A stretch of DNA of 6,209 bases from Methylococcaceae bacterium UBA4132. Its GTDB lineage: Bacteria > Pseudomonadota > Gammaproteobacteria > Methylococcales > Methylomonadaceae. Below, in pieces: positions 1 through 6,209 of the stretch. Position 1 is the stretch's first letter. Each line of letters opens with the position of its first letter. Both the position numbers and the translations under genes were made by a program. A model generated the notes under the pieces. It was not told the origin of the DNA. It ran no database searches and saw nothing but the letters and a program-made list of their open reading frames with translations. The stretch spans positions 1-6,209 of the forward strand of contig DFWO01000101.1 in assembly GCA_002380945.1 (NCBI GenBank), in the 5' to 3' direction.

Positions 1-1
1 T

Positions 2-61
2 GAAATTTTGAACACGTTCTTAGAATCCGCTTGTGATTGGTTTGAAGAGATGGTGAGCTAA
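2..61 (+). CDS. C-terminal tail of an unidentified plus-strand protein (partial)
   Basis: An open plus-strand frame enters from the left edge and ends at a TAA at 59-61. It gives 19 residues, EILNTFLESACDWFEEMVS, which are acidic and amphipathic like a terminal helix. The stop lies 4 bases from the stop of the convergent aminotransferase gene, which is a typical tail-to-tail arrangement. The minus strand of this stretch has no ATG start. The fragment is too short to assign a family, and the coding call rests only on the open frame, the plausible composition and the neat convergence. It could also be a chance open frame. Confidence 0.5.
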   Translation, partial: EILNTFLESACDWFEEMVS

Positions 62-65
62 CGTG

Positions 66-1256
66 TTAATTCTCAGCCTGCTGATCTTTTTTCATCATCA
101 AGCGAATTCCGCGCACTGCTTGACGGGTTCTATGTTCATTTTCAATTAACCCAAATCGAACGTGAGTATCACCGTATTGACCAAAACCAATACCTGGTGC
201 AACTGCTACTTTCGCATCTAACAATAATTTCTTAGAAAATTCCAATGACCCCATCGCGGCATACTGTTCGGGAATTTTTGCCCAAACAAACATCGTGGCT
301 CTAGGTTTTTCCACTGCCCAGCCGATAGCATTCAAACCATCACATAACACATCACGACGTTTGCGATACATTTCGGCAATTTCATGAACGCAGTCTTGCG
401 GACCTTCTAACGCAGCAATGGCAGCGATTTGAATCGGTGCAAAGGTACCGTAATCCAAATACGATTTTATACGCGCCAACGCCGACACTAATTCTTTATT
501 ACCACACATAAAACCGACACGCCAACCTGGCATATTGTAGCTTTTTGACATGGAGAAAAACTCTACCGCAATGTCTTTCGCGCCTTCGACTTGCAAAATA
601 GACGGGGCTTTATAGCCATCAAACACAATATCCGCATAAGCAATATCTTGTACTACCCAGATATTATGCTCTTTTGCCACTGCGATAATTTTTTCAAAAA
701 ACTCCAACTCCACGCATTCGCTGGTCGGATTGCCTGGGAAGTTAAGAATCAACATTTTAGGTTTGGGCCAACAGTCGATAATAGCTTTACTCAATTCTTC
801 AAAAAAATCGCCGCCTTCCACCATCGGTACATGGCGCACATCTGCACCTGCAATCACCACACCATAAGGATGAATCGGATAAGCGGGATTTGGCACCAGA
901 ACCACATCACCAGGTCCTAAAGTCGCTAAGGCTAAATGCGCCAAACCTTCTTTAGAACCGATAGTGACGATAGCTTCAGATTCAGGGTCTAAATCAACAT
1001 CAAAACGGGTTTTATACCAATCACAAATCGCTTTGCGTAAACGCGGAATACCTTTAGATACCGAATAACGATGGGTGTCAGGGCGTTGCACGGCTTCAAC
1101 CAGCTTATCAACAATGTGTTGCGGTGTCGGTTGGTCGGGATTACCCATACCAAAATCAATAATATCTTCGCCAGCAGCGCGTGCTTTAGCTTTCAATTCA
1201 TTAACAATGTTAAAAACGTAAGGAGGGAGACGACTTATTCTATGAAATTGTTCCAT
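66..1256 (-). CDS. alaC: AlaC-type PLP-dependent aminotransferase (glutamate-pyruvate aminotransferase)
   Basis: This is a cytoplasmic fold-type I, class I/II aminotransferase. By family it is expected to make L-alanine from pyruvate and glutamate. From the ATG at 1256 the protein has 396 residues and begins MEQFHRISRLPPYVFNIVNE, the typical start of AlaC/YfdZ-like enzymes. Visible active-site features are the phosphate-binding GSKEG (100-104), NPAYP (123-127), NFPGNPT with Asn176, DIAY (204-207), and SMSKSYNMPGWRVGF, in which Lys238 is the PLP Schiff-base lysine. Arg367 in VRFGL is the likely substrate-carboxylate anchor. The frame stays open to a TTG at 1325, but that TTG is the first three bases of a perfect TTGACA -35 element, so the longer start is unlikely. 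No strong Shine-Dalgarno precedes the ATG. The gene has its own promoter and appears monocistronic here. It is not followed by a homoserine dehydrogenase gene, a partner often found beside alaC. The exact substrate preference is inferred; a related aspartate or aromatic activity cannot be excluded. Confidence 0.9.
   Translation of the reverse strand: MEQFHRISRLPPYVFNIVNELKAKARAAGEDIIDFGMGNPDQPTPQHIVDKLVEAVQRPDTHRYSVSKGIPRLRKAICDWYKTRFDVDLDPESEAIVTIGSKEGLAHLALATLGPGDVVLVPNPAYPIHPYGVVIAGADVRHVPMVEGGDFFEELSKAIIDCWPKPKMLILNFPGNPTSECVELEFFEKIIAVAKEHNIWVVQDIAYADIVFDGYKAPSILQVEGAKDIAVEFFSMSKSYNMPGWRVGFMCGNKELVSALARIKSYLDYGTFAPIQIAAIAALEGPQDCVHEIAEMYRKRRDVLCDGLNAIGWAVEKPRATMFVWAKIPEQYAAMGSLEFSKKLLLDAKVAVAPGIGFGQYGDTHVRFGLIENEHRTRQAVRGIRLMMKKDQQAEN
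73..92 (+). terminator. Weak possible intrinsic terminator for the plus-strand gene
   Basis: TCAG (73-76) and CTGA (81-84) can form a 4-base-pair stem around the loop CCTG. T-C and a run of six T (87-92) follow. The position is right for ending transcription of the plus-strand gene that stops at 61, and the hairpin lies inside the last codons of the convergent aminotransferase gene. The stem is short, so this is only a weak candidate. Confidence 0.25.
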
Positions 1257-1296
1257 TAACTTTGCAATTAGGAGTGAGGGTTTAAAAATATCGTCT

Positions 1297-1325
1297 AAGT
1301 TACTGGTGTTAATAAGTATTGTCAA
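1297..1325 (-). promoter_or_regulatory. Sigma70-like promoter of alaC
   Basis: Read on the minus strand, TTGACA (1325-1320) matches the -35 consensus exactly. A 17-base spacer then leads to TAACTT (1302-1297), which keeps the conserved first T, second A and last T of TATAAT. Transcription would start near 1290, giving a leader of about 35 bases before the ATG at 1256. The -10 is imperfect, so the promoter may be of moderate strength. The position, just upstream of the preferred alaC start, supports the call. Confidence 0.6.
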
Positions 1326-1327
1326 AT

Positions 1328-1350
1328 GGCAAACTGTTAGATACTTTGCC
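1328..1350. repeat. Short inverted repeat upstream of the alaC promoter
   Basis: GGCAAA (1328-1333) and TTTGCC (1345-1350) are perfect 6-base inverted arms separated by 11 bases. The repeat ends two bases upstream of the alaC -35 element. It could be an operator half-site pair, or a weak hairpin at the 3' end of the efflux operon transcript. No clean T-run follows on either strand, so I do not call it an intrinsic terminator. A 6-base repeat of this kind can also arise by chance. Confidence 0.25.
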
Positions 1351-1452
1351 TAGTTGGTAGCTTATATTAGCGATAGCTTAATCCTATTATCATAAATACA
1401 ATAACAAACACGCTATACCACAATCCACATTACCACACTCTACTTAACACCC

Positions 1453-2841
1453 TTACCGCAAACTTAAACTTTTCCAGCCACCGCCCAAGGCTTTATATAA
1501 GCTAATGATATAGGTGCTGAGTTGTCCTTGGCTGCTAACATATTGTTCTTGTAAGGATAATAATGTGCGTTGCGTTTGCTGCACGTTTAGAAATTCCGTT
1601 AAGCCCGATTCATATTGTGTTTTTGCTAAGCTCATGGCGCGTTGTGCGGTGGCGGTCGCTTGTTCTAAATCTTGTAAGCGTTGTTGTTCTTGGGCAATAC
1701 CGACTAACGCATTTTCGACATCTTTCAACGCGTTTAATACCGTTGTTTCATAATCGGCTAAGGTTTGTTGTTGTTGCGCGTTTTGTACGGCAATGTTTTC
1801 ACGGATTTGTCCAGCGTTAAAAATGGGGAAAGTCAATTTGCCCAATAAACTGTCTATTAAACCCGCTGTAGTGAATAAATTACTGGCTTTGATAGTTTCT
1901 AAACCGATGTTACCGCTTAGCGTGAGTTTTGGATACAGCTCAGCCGTTGCCACGCCAATTTGTGCCGTTTTTGCCGCCAATTCACGTTCTGCGCGTTTAA
2001 TATCAGGGCGTTGTCGTAACACATCGGCAGGAACGCCTATCGCAATTTTTAAATCGGTGCGAGGAATGCTTTTATCGTTATTTAATGGCGCGTTCAAACT
2101 GGCAGGCGTTACACCTAACAACACTGCAATTTGATGCTGATTTTGGGCGATATTAGTTTTTAAAGTCGGCAATTGGGCGGTGAGTTGTTCCACGCTACTT
2201 AAGGCTTGCTCTGCATCAAGTTTATTCGCTAACCCAGATTGCCAACGCCACAAGGCTAATTGATAAATCTCCATTTGCGCTTGTAAATTCTGTTCAGCGA
2301 CTTTGAATTGCGCTTGTGAAGTTCGCATTTGTACATAATTTAATGCGACTTCGGCGATTAAACTAACCATCACATCTTGATAATTCGCTTCGCTCGCTTC
2401 TAATGTTGCTTGTGTGCTTTCAACAGAACGGGCAATGCGTCCAAACAAATCAATTTCCCAACTGGCATCCAAACCTAAACCATAACGCGGATTGCGAATA
2501 TCGGTATTGCCGTTATAGGTTTCGCCGACTAAACCCGATGAATTTATTTTTGGATAAAAATCGGCTTTAGCAATACCGCGTCGCGCTCTGGCTTCATTGA
2601 TACGCGCTAAGGCTTTTTTTAAATCAAAATTGCCGTTAATGCTTTGTTCTATTAGCGTTGATAATTGCGGATCATTAAATGTCGTCCACCAATTTGCCAA
2701 GGCTTTGGCATCAAGTGCTTGTGAGTTCTTCGTGCTGTTATGCCACTGTTCAGGCAAATTGGGCTTAGGTGCGACATAATCTGGACCTACTGCACACGCA
2801 CTGAGTAATAAACTTATCAATGCAACGCAATGTTTATTCAT
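1453..2841 (-). CDS. Outer-membrane efflux lipoprotein, OprM/NodT family
   Basis: This is the outer-membrane channel of the tripartite pump: a trimeric beta-barrel with a long periplasmic helical tunnel. From the ATG at 2841 it has 462 residues. It starts with a short lipoprotein signal, and the lipobox LLSAC places the lipidated cysteine at residue 16, followed by AVGPDY, as is usual in this family. Two OEP repeats are visible. The first includes NWWTTFNDPQL (about 50-60) and ASWEIDLFGR (about 126-135). The second includes VPADVLRQRPDI (about 270-281), AAKTAQIGVATAELYPKLTL and FNAGQ. The protein ends with a YxSGLTEFLNVQQTQR segment and YKALGGGW (449-456). The frame extends to a TTG at 2856, but the ATG is better because a GAGG lies 9 bases upstream of it and the signal peptide then has normal length. 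The start overlaps the permease stop by 8 bases (ATGAATAA). The length fits the family. The gene gives this pump its own duct rather than relying on a shared TolC. Confidence 0.93.
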   Translation of the reverse strand: MNKHCVALISLLLSACAVGPDYVAPKPNLPEQWHNSTKNSQALDAKALANWWTTFNDPQLSTLIEQSINGNFDLKKALARINEARARRGIAKADFYPKINSSGLVGETYNGNTDIRNPRYGLGLDASWEIDLFGRIARSVESTQATLEASEANYQDVMVSLIAEVALNYVQMRTSQAQFKVAEQNLQAQMEIYQLALWRWQSGLANKLDAEQALSSVEQLTAQLPTLKTNIAQNQHQIAVLLGVTPASLNAPLNNDKSIPRTDLKIAIGVPADVLRQRPDIKRAERELAAKTAQIGVATAELYPKLTLSGNIGLETIKASNLFTTAGLIDSLLGKLTFPIFNAGQIRENIAVQNAQQQQTLADYETTVLNALKDVENALVGIAQEQQRLQDLEQATATAQRAMSLAKTQYESGLTEFLNVQQTQRTLLSLQEQYVSSQGQLSTYIISLYKALGGGWKSLSLR

Positions 2842-4030
2842 GCCGTAACGCCTCAATCGGGTCTAAACGTGCCGCTCGTCGGGCGGGGAAATAACCGAAT
2901 ACAATCCCCACTGCGGCGGAAAATAATGAAGCGATGACAATAATGCCTAAGTCTAAAATAAACGGCACATCTATGGCTTTGGAAATACCGATGGAGGCAA
3001 CTAAGGCTAAGACGATACCTAAAAATCCGCCTAAACACGACAACACCATGGCTTCCACTAAAAACTGTAATAACACCTCACGTTCTAACGCGCCGATGGC
3101 GAGGCGCGTACCGATTTCTCGTGTTCTTTCGGTGACAGAAACCAGCATGATGTTCATGATACCAACACCACCGACTAATAAACTGATGGCGGCGACTGAA
3201 CCTAATAATGAGGTTAAAATTTTAGTCGTGCCAGTCAATGTCGCGGCAATTTCTTTGGTGTCCAAAATAAAAAAATCATCGTCTTCATTGCCTGAAATAT
3301 GGCGGCGGTCGCGTAATAATTGTTTGAGTTGTTTTTGGACTTTTTCGGTTGCATAGTCTTCATCAACTGACACAGAAATCATACTGATGTCGAGATTACC
3401 CGCAATGCGGCGTTGAAAGGCTCTTAGGGGAATTAAAATCGTGTCGTCTTGATCGCGTCCAAAGGCTTGCCCTTTGGCTTTCAATAAACCGACAACCGTA
3501 CACGACAAACTGTTTAAACGAATTTTGCTACCAATCGGCGATTGACCTTCAAATAATTCCTTCCAAACCGTGTTGCCGATGATGCAACTCATCGCACCCG
3601 AACGTAATTCCGAATCATTAAATTCTCTGCCTTCCCCAATCACCCAATTGGTCGCAATCATATACGCCTCCGTCATGCCCGTAACGGTACTTGACCAATT
3701 TTTATTGCCAAAAATCGCGGTGGTACTCTTAGACGATGACGGCGCGACCGCCTTTAAATGATTAACCTGCCCACTAATCGTTTTCGCATCCTCAAGGCTA
3801 AACGGTTTAACTGCCGTCCCCGTTAAGCCTCTTGCACCCGCTCTTACCATCAACAAATTACTGCCCAAACTGGAAATTTGTTCACTGACTTTTGCCGTCA
3901 CGCCATTACCCACCGTGACCATAATAATCACCGCCGCAATCCCAATTACAATACCCAACGTCGTTAAACAAGAACGTAAAATATTACGGCGAATTTCTCT
4001 TAACGCGAGTAACAAGGCATTCCAAATCAT
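2834..4030 (-). CDS. MacB/FtsX-type ABC transporter permease
   Basis: This is the inner-membrane subunit of a mechanotransmission-type ABC exporter, with 398 residues. The layout is a MacB membrane half. An N-terminal amphipathic helix (ALLLALREIRRNILRS, about 5-20) precedes TM1 (about 22-40). A large periplasmic domain follows (about 45-270; MacB_PCD type), then TM2 (about 272-295), TM3 (about 323-347) and TM4 (about 361-380). The cytoplasmic coupling segment VTERTREIGTRLAIGA (299-314) and the C-terminal FPARRAARLDPIEALRHE (381-398) are hallmarks of the family. Classical MacB is one chain of about 650 residues with the ATPase at its N-terminus. Here that domain is encoded separately by the gene just upstream, which overlaps by ATGA. 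A GGAG 8 bases before the ATG supports the start. The membrane part presumably dimerises and contacts the adaptor through its periplasmic domain. Substrate is unknown; macrolides, peptides, siderophores or lipid-like compounds are all possible in this family. Confidence 0.93.
   Translation of the reverse strand: MIWNALLLALREIRRNILRSCLTTLGIVIGIAAVIIMVTVGNGVTAKVSEQISSLGSNLLMVRAGARGLTGTAVKPFSLEDAKTISGQVNHLKAVAPSSSKSTTAIFGNKNWSSTVTGMTEAYMIATNWVIGEGREFNDSELRSGAMSCIIGNTVWKELFEGQSPIGSKIRLNSLSCTVVGLLKAKGQAFGRDQDDTILIPLRAFQRRIAGNLDISMISVSVDEDYATEKVQKQLKQLLRDRRHISGNEDDDFFILDTKEIAATLTGTTKILTSLLGSVAAISLLVGGVGIMNIMLVSVTERTREIGTRLAIGALEREVLLQFLVEAMVLSCLGGFLGIVLALVASIGISKAIDVPFILDLGIIVIASLFSAAVGIVFGYFPARRAARLDPIEALRHE
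2851..2854 (-). promoter_or_regulatory. Ribosome binding site of the outer-membrane lipoprotein gene
   Basis: GAGG on the minus strand (2854-2851) lies 9 bases before the ATG at 2841, inside the last codons of the permease gene. It supports the ATG over the TTG at 2856, which overlaps this site. Confidence 0.6.
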
Positions 4031-4722
4031 GGTTTCTGCTCCGTATCACTAGACACCAAACCATCGACAAAATGTACAACGCGCTTTGCATATTCCGCCA
4101 TATCGGGTTCATGCGTAACCATTAAAATGGTGATGCCTAAGTCTCGATTAAAACTACACAGCATTTCCATAACTTCTCGGCTGCGTTCGGTGTCTAGGTT
4201 GCCTGTCGGTTCGTCGGCGAGTAATACGGTGGGTTCTGTGACGATGGCGCGGGCGATTGCGACACGCTGTTGTTGCCCGCCCGATAATTCGGCGGGTGTG
4301 TGGGTTTCCCAACCTGTTAAACCAACGATGTCCAAGGCTTTACGCGCTTTGTCGTGGCGTTCTGCTTTTGCCATACCGCGATAGATTAAAGGCAGCTCGA
4401 CATTTTCTAAGGCAGAGGTGCGCGACAATAAGTTAAAACCTTGAAATACAAAGCCAAGGTAATGCCGCCGTAATAAGGCGCGTTGATTGCGCGTTAGTGT
4501 GTTGACCTCAATAGTTTGAAAAAAATAACTGCCCGTGGTCGGCGTGTCTAAACAGCCTAGGATGTTCATTAGGGTGGATTTACCAGAGCCACTGTGTCCC
4601 ATGATGGCGACAAATTCGCCGCTGTGAATGTCTAAATCCACACCGCGTAAGGCTTGCATGGCGGCTAAACCAGAACCGTAAGTTTTGGTGATTTGTTTAA
4701 GTTGAATGAGTGGTTGGCTCAT
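4027..4722 (-). CDS. ABC transporter ATP-binding protein, MacB/LolD-type
   Basis: This is a stand-alone cytoplasmic ATPase of 231 residues that powers the permease encoded next to it. All nucleotide-binding motifs are intact: an A-loop tyrosine (Tyr15), Walker A GHSGSGKST (42-50), Q-loop Gln94 in FVFQGFNLL, signature LSGGQQQRVAIARA (146-159), Walker B VLLADE (166-171) with catalytic Glu171, D-loop NLD (175-177) and H-loop His204 in MVTHEPDMA. This set, with the ADEPTGNLD string, is typical of the MacB/LolD/FtsE branch. The protein ends shortly after the nucleotide-binding domain and lacks the linker that joins it to the membrane half in fused MacB. Its start overlaps the adaptor stop by ATGA, and its stop overlaps the permease start by ATGA. 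A LolD role in lipoprotein release is less likely, because the neighbours are an efflux adaptor and an outer-membrane channel, not LolC or LolE. Confidence 0.94.
   Translation of the reverse strand: MSQPLIQLKQITKTYGSGLAAMQALRGVDLDIHSGEFVAIMGHSGSGKSTLMNILGCLDTPTTGSYFFQTIEVNTLTRNQRALLRRHYLGFVFQGFNLLSRTSALENVELPLIYRGMAKAERHDKARKALDIVGLTGWETHTPAELSGGQQQRVAIARAIVTEPTVLLADEPTGNLDTERSREVMEMLCSFNRDLGITILMVTHEPDMAEYAKRVVHFVDGLVSSDTEQKP
4039..4042 (-). promoter_or_regulatory. Ribosome binding site of the permease gene
   Basis: GGAG on the minus strand (4042-4039) lies 8 bases before the permease ATG at 4030, within the last codons of the ATPase gene. It would let ribosomes re-initiate at the ATGA overlap as well as load independently. 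Confidence 0.6.
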
Positions 4723-6002
4723 TTTTTCTGGCTCACGGTGTCAATAATCACCGCCATGTTTTCTTTGAGTTCTGGCGCGTTCACTTCGGTGAGTTCATCA
4801 TCACTTAAACCGACTTTGACTGGAATGGCTTTGGCTTGATTGTTTTCTAGCACCCAAATTTGTGGCGCGGGTTTGTCGCGGCGTTTATTTTCACGTGCTT
4901 TTTTAGGAATAGAAGAACGCGGCGGCGTGGGTAATAATTTTTCGACAAAACTTTTTTCTATTTTTGTGCTGGTTTCGTCTGGCGAAAAACGCAAGGCGGC
5001 ATTCGGCACAGTTAAGACGTTTTTCACTTCATTAACCACCATATCTGCCGTTGCAGTCATGCCAGGACGTAAAAATAAATCGGCGTTATCCACTAGTAAT
5101 ACGGTTTCGTAAGTGACTACGCCGTTGACGGTTTTGGGCGCGTAACGAATTTCGCTGATTTTGGCTGGGAAGGTTTTGTCGGAATAGGCATCTACGGTAA
5201 AACTAGCGGCTTGTCCTAGTTTGATTTTGCCAACATCGGCTTCGTCCACATCGACATGAAGTTCCATTTCGGTGAGGTTTTTAGCAACAGTGAACATAAC
5301 AGGTGTTTGTAAGGACGCAGCAACGGTTTGTCCTTTTTCAATTTTTCTGTCTAACACGATGCCGTCTATCGGTGTGCGTATGCTGGATTTGATTAAATTG
5401 GTTGAATCCAGTTTTAATTGCCCTTCGGCTTGTTCAATCGAGCCTAGAATTTGGGTTTTTAATGCCAATGCGCGTTTTAAATCGGCTTCGGCTTTCACGA
5501 TGTCTTGTTTAGCAGGGAGTTTGCCGCCACTCAATTCACGCGCATTTTCCATAAAGGCTAAGGCTTGTTGTTTCTCGACAATGGTGGCTTCTGCATCGGT
5601 CAGTTTTGCTTTAGCTTGGTCTAATAAGCCTTGTGATTGTTTGACTTTGGCATCAAACAGACGGCTGTCTAATTTTGCTAATACCTGACCCGCTTTAACG
5701 AGATCGTTAAAATCGGCAAGGATTTCTTCGGCTGTGCCTGACACTTCAATCCCTATATCCACTTGAGTGACGGGTTCTAGTTTACCTGTTGCAGTGACGA
5801 TGACGATTAAGTCAGTGCGCTTTAGTGGCACGGTTTCAAACTGCACTATCGGCTGTTCCGTGTGATGAAAAAACAGCATTTTTAGTGCAACAGCAAGCAC
5901 GATTACGATAGCTACCACCATTATCAATAGCTTATGTTTACGTTTCTGCACAGGTGTATTCAGTTCTAAAACCTGTTTAATGTCATTGTTTTTATTAGGC
6001 AT
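4719..6002 (-). CDS. MacA/HlyD-type periplasmic adaptor (membrane fusion protein)
   Basis: This is the adaptor that joins the inner-membrane permease to the outer-membrane channel. From the ATG at 6002 it has 427 residues. A cytoplasmic N-terminus of about 24 residues is followed by one membrane anchor (KLLIMVVAIVIVLAVALKML, about 24-43). Then come the first lipoyl half (about 80-112, TGKLEPVTQVDIGIEVSGTA leading in), a coiled-coil hairpin (about 115-200), the second lipoyl half (about 205-240, RTPIDGIVLDRKIEKGQTV), a beta-barrel domain (about 243-325) and a membrane-proximal domain to the end. A lysine/arginine- and proline-rich linker interrupts the last part (about 342-381). The frame also opens from a GTG at 6014, which would add four residues (MNKI). 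I prefer the ATG, though neither has a clear Shine-Dalgarno. The start overlaps the upstream regulator's stop by 8 bases (ATGCCTAA). The order adaptor, ATPase, permease, channel matches MacAB- and PvdRT-OpmQ-like exporters. Confidence 0.92.
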   Translation of the reverse strand: MPNKNNDIKQVLELNTPVQKRKHKLLIMVVAIVIVLAVALKMLFFHHTEQPIVQFETVPLKRTDLIVIVTATGKLEPVTQVDIGIEVSGTAEEILADFNDLVKAGQVLAKLDSRLFDAKVKQSQGLLDQAKAKLTDAEATIVEKQQALAFMENARELSGGKLPAKQDIVKAEADLKRALALKTQILGSIEQAEGQLKLDSTNLIKSSIRTPIDGIVLDRKIEKGQTVAASLQTPVMFTVAKNLTEMELHVDVDEADVGKIKLGQAASFTVDAYSDKTFPAKISEIRYAPKTVNGVVTYETVLLVDNADLFLRPGMTATADMVVNEVKNVLTVPNAALRFSPDETSTKIEKSFVEKLLPTPPRSSIPKKARENKRRDKPAPQIWVLENNQAKAIPVKVGLSDDELTEVNAPELKENMAVIIDTVSQKK

Positions 6003-6209
6003 GATTTTGTTCACGAATGGCTTTAATGCCAGCTAACGAAAAAGCAACCACATGATTGGCATATAACGCCGTATCGTTTAAACCCATCATATAGTCACGA
6101 GTCGCTTCACTGACTTTTAGCTGTTTGATGTGTAGCAAATGAAAACATTGACTAATCACACTGGCATGACAAAACTGAATTTGTTTTTGGCTTGCGTTTT
6201 CGCCTAACA
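5995..6209 (-). CDS. TetR-family transcriptional regulator, CecR/DUF1956-like C-terminus (partial)
   Basis: A minus-strand frame runs from the right edge of the window to a TAA at 5997-5995 and gives the last 70 residues of a protein. The DNA-binding N-terminus lies outside the window. Recognisable pieces are HASVISQCFHLLHI and the ending HVVAFSLAGIKAI. Both resemble the C-terminal ligand domain of CecR (YbiH)-type TetR regulators (DUF1956). The family call rests on pattern recall from a fragment, so it is moderate. The stop overlaps the start of the adaptor gene by 8 bases, so the regulator is probably the first known gene of the same operon. In E. coli, CecR likewise sits at the head of an operon for an ABC exporter with an HlyD-type adaptor (ybhGFSR). 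Autoregulation of this operon is therefore a reasonable inference. Its operator would lie outside the window. Confidence 0.75.
   Translation of the reverse strand, partial: LGENASQKQIQFCHASVISQCFHLLHIKQLKVSEATRDYMMGLNDTALYANHVVAFSLAGIKAIREQNHA

Noticed and set aside
591..1259. Plus-strand open frames inside alaC (591-920 and 1071-1259)
   Set aside because: They lie antisense to a well-supported gene, have low-plausibility protein sequences rich in His, Cys and Phe, and show no family motif.
1386..1391. Second promoter for alaC using GATAAT on the minus strand
   Set aside because: The hexamer is close to a -10 consensus, but no acceptable -35 lies 16 to 18 bases upstream, and the TTGACA promoter nearer the gene is better.
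1514..2134. Plus-strand open frames of 79 to 113 codons opposite the outer-membrane channel gene
   Set aside because: They overlap one another and the real gene, have unusual Cys-rich composition, and match nothing I recognise.
2934..3356. Plus-strand 140-codon open frame opposite the permease gene
   Set aside because: It is a Ser/Thr/Asn/Lys-rich antisense shadow of a gene whose membrane segments and family signatures are clear.
4027..4042. Programmed frameshift that would fuse the ATPase and permease into one MacB chain
   Set aside because: The bases before the ATPase stop contain no recognisable slippery heptamer or following structure. The GGAG plus ATGA arrangement is fully explained by termination and re-initiation.
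4027..4722. Assignment as LolD, the lipoprotein-release ATPase
   Set aside because: The ATPase motifs are shared between LolD and MacB, but the neighbours are a MacA-type adaptor, a MacB-type permease and an OprM-type channel, not LolC or LolE.
4840..5688. Plus-strand open frames of 90 and 138 codons opposite the adaptor gene
   Set aside because: Both are antisense shadows without motifs. The opposite-strand adaptor accounts for the whole interval.

Overview
The window looks like chromosomal DNA from a Gram-negative bacterium, most likely a gammaproteobacterium of moderate to low GC. The reasons are a diderm-specific tripartite efflux pump with an outer-membrane lipoprotein channel, and an AlaC-type alanine aminotransferase whose N-terminus resembles proteobacterial versions. 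I cannot name the genus from this sequence alone.

Nearly everything is on the minus strand, so the reading order runs from high to low coordinates. Region 1 (6209 to 1453) is a tightly packed operon, cut at its 5' end by the window edge. It begins with the C-terminal tail of a TetR-family regulator whose end resembles the CecR/DUF1956 type. This is followed by a MacA/HlyD-type periplasmic adaptor, a MacB/LolD-type ABC ATPase, a MacB/FtsX-type permease and an OprM/NodT-type outer-membrane lipoprotein. Each junction overlaps by 4 or 8 bases (ATGCCTAA, ATGA, ATGA, ATGAATAA), so translation is probably coupled through all five genes. Together they encode a complete trans-envelope exporter. The ATPase and permease drive it from the inner membrane, the adaptor bridges the periplasm, and the lipoprotein forms the outer-membrane duct. 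The regulator probably controls the whole unit. The exported substrate cannot be read from the sequence.

Region 2 (1452 to 1257) is a 196-base intergenic spacer. It contains a sigma70-like promoter for the next gene: a perfect TTGACA, a 17-base spacer and a weaker -10. It also contains a short inverted repeat just upstream. No convincing factor-independent terminator for the efflux operon was found in it.

Region 3 (1256 to 66) is an AlaC-type PLP-dependent aminotransferase with all expected active-site residues. Region 4 (2 to 61) is the last 19 codons of an unrecognised plus-strand gene that converges on alaC, with only 4 bases between the stop codons.

The content is coherent and mostly ordinary. 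The points most worth a second look are the split MacB, the regulator translationally coupled to the pump genes, the basic proline-rich insert in the adaptor, and the re-assignment of the alaC start. I saw no sign of a new kind of system, mobile element, CRISPR array or RNA gene.
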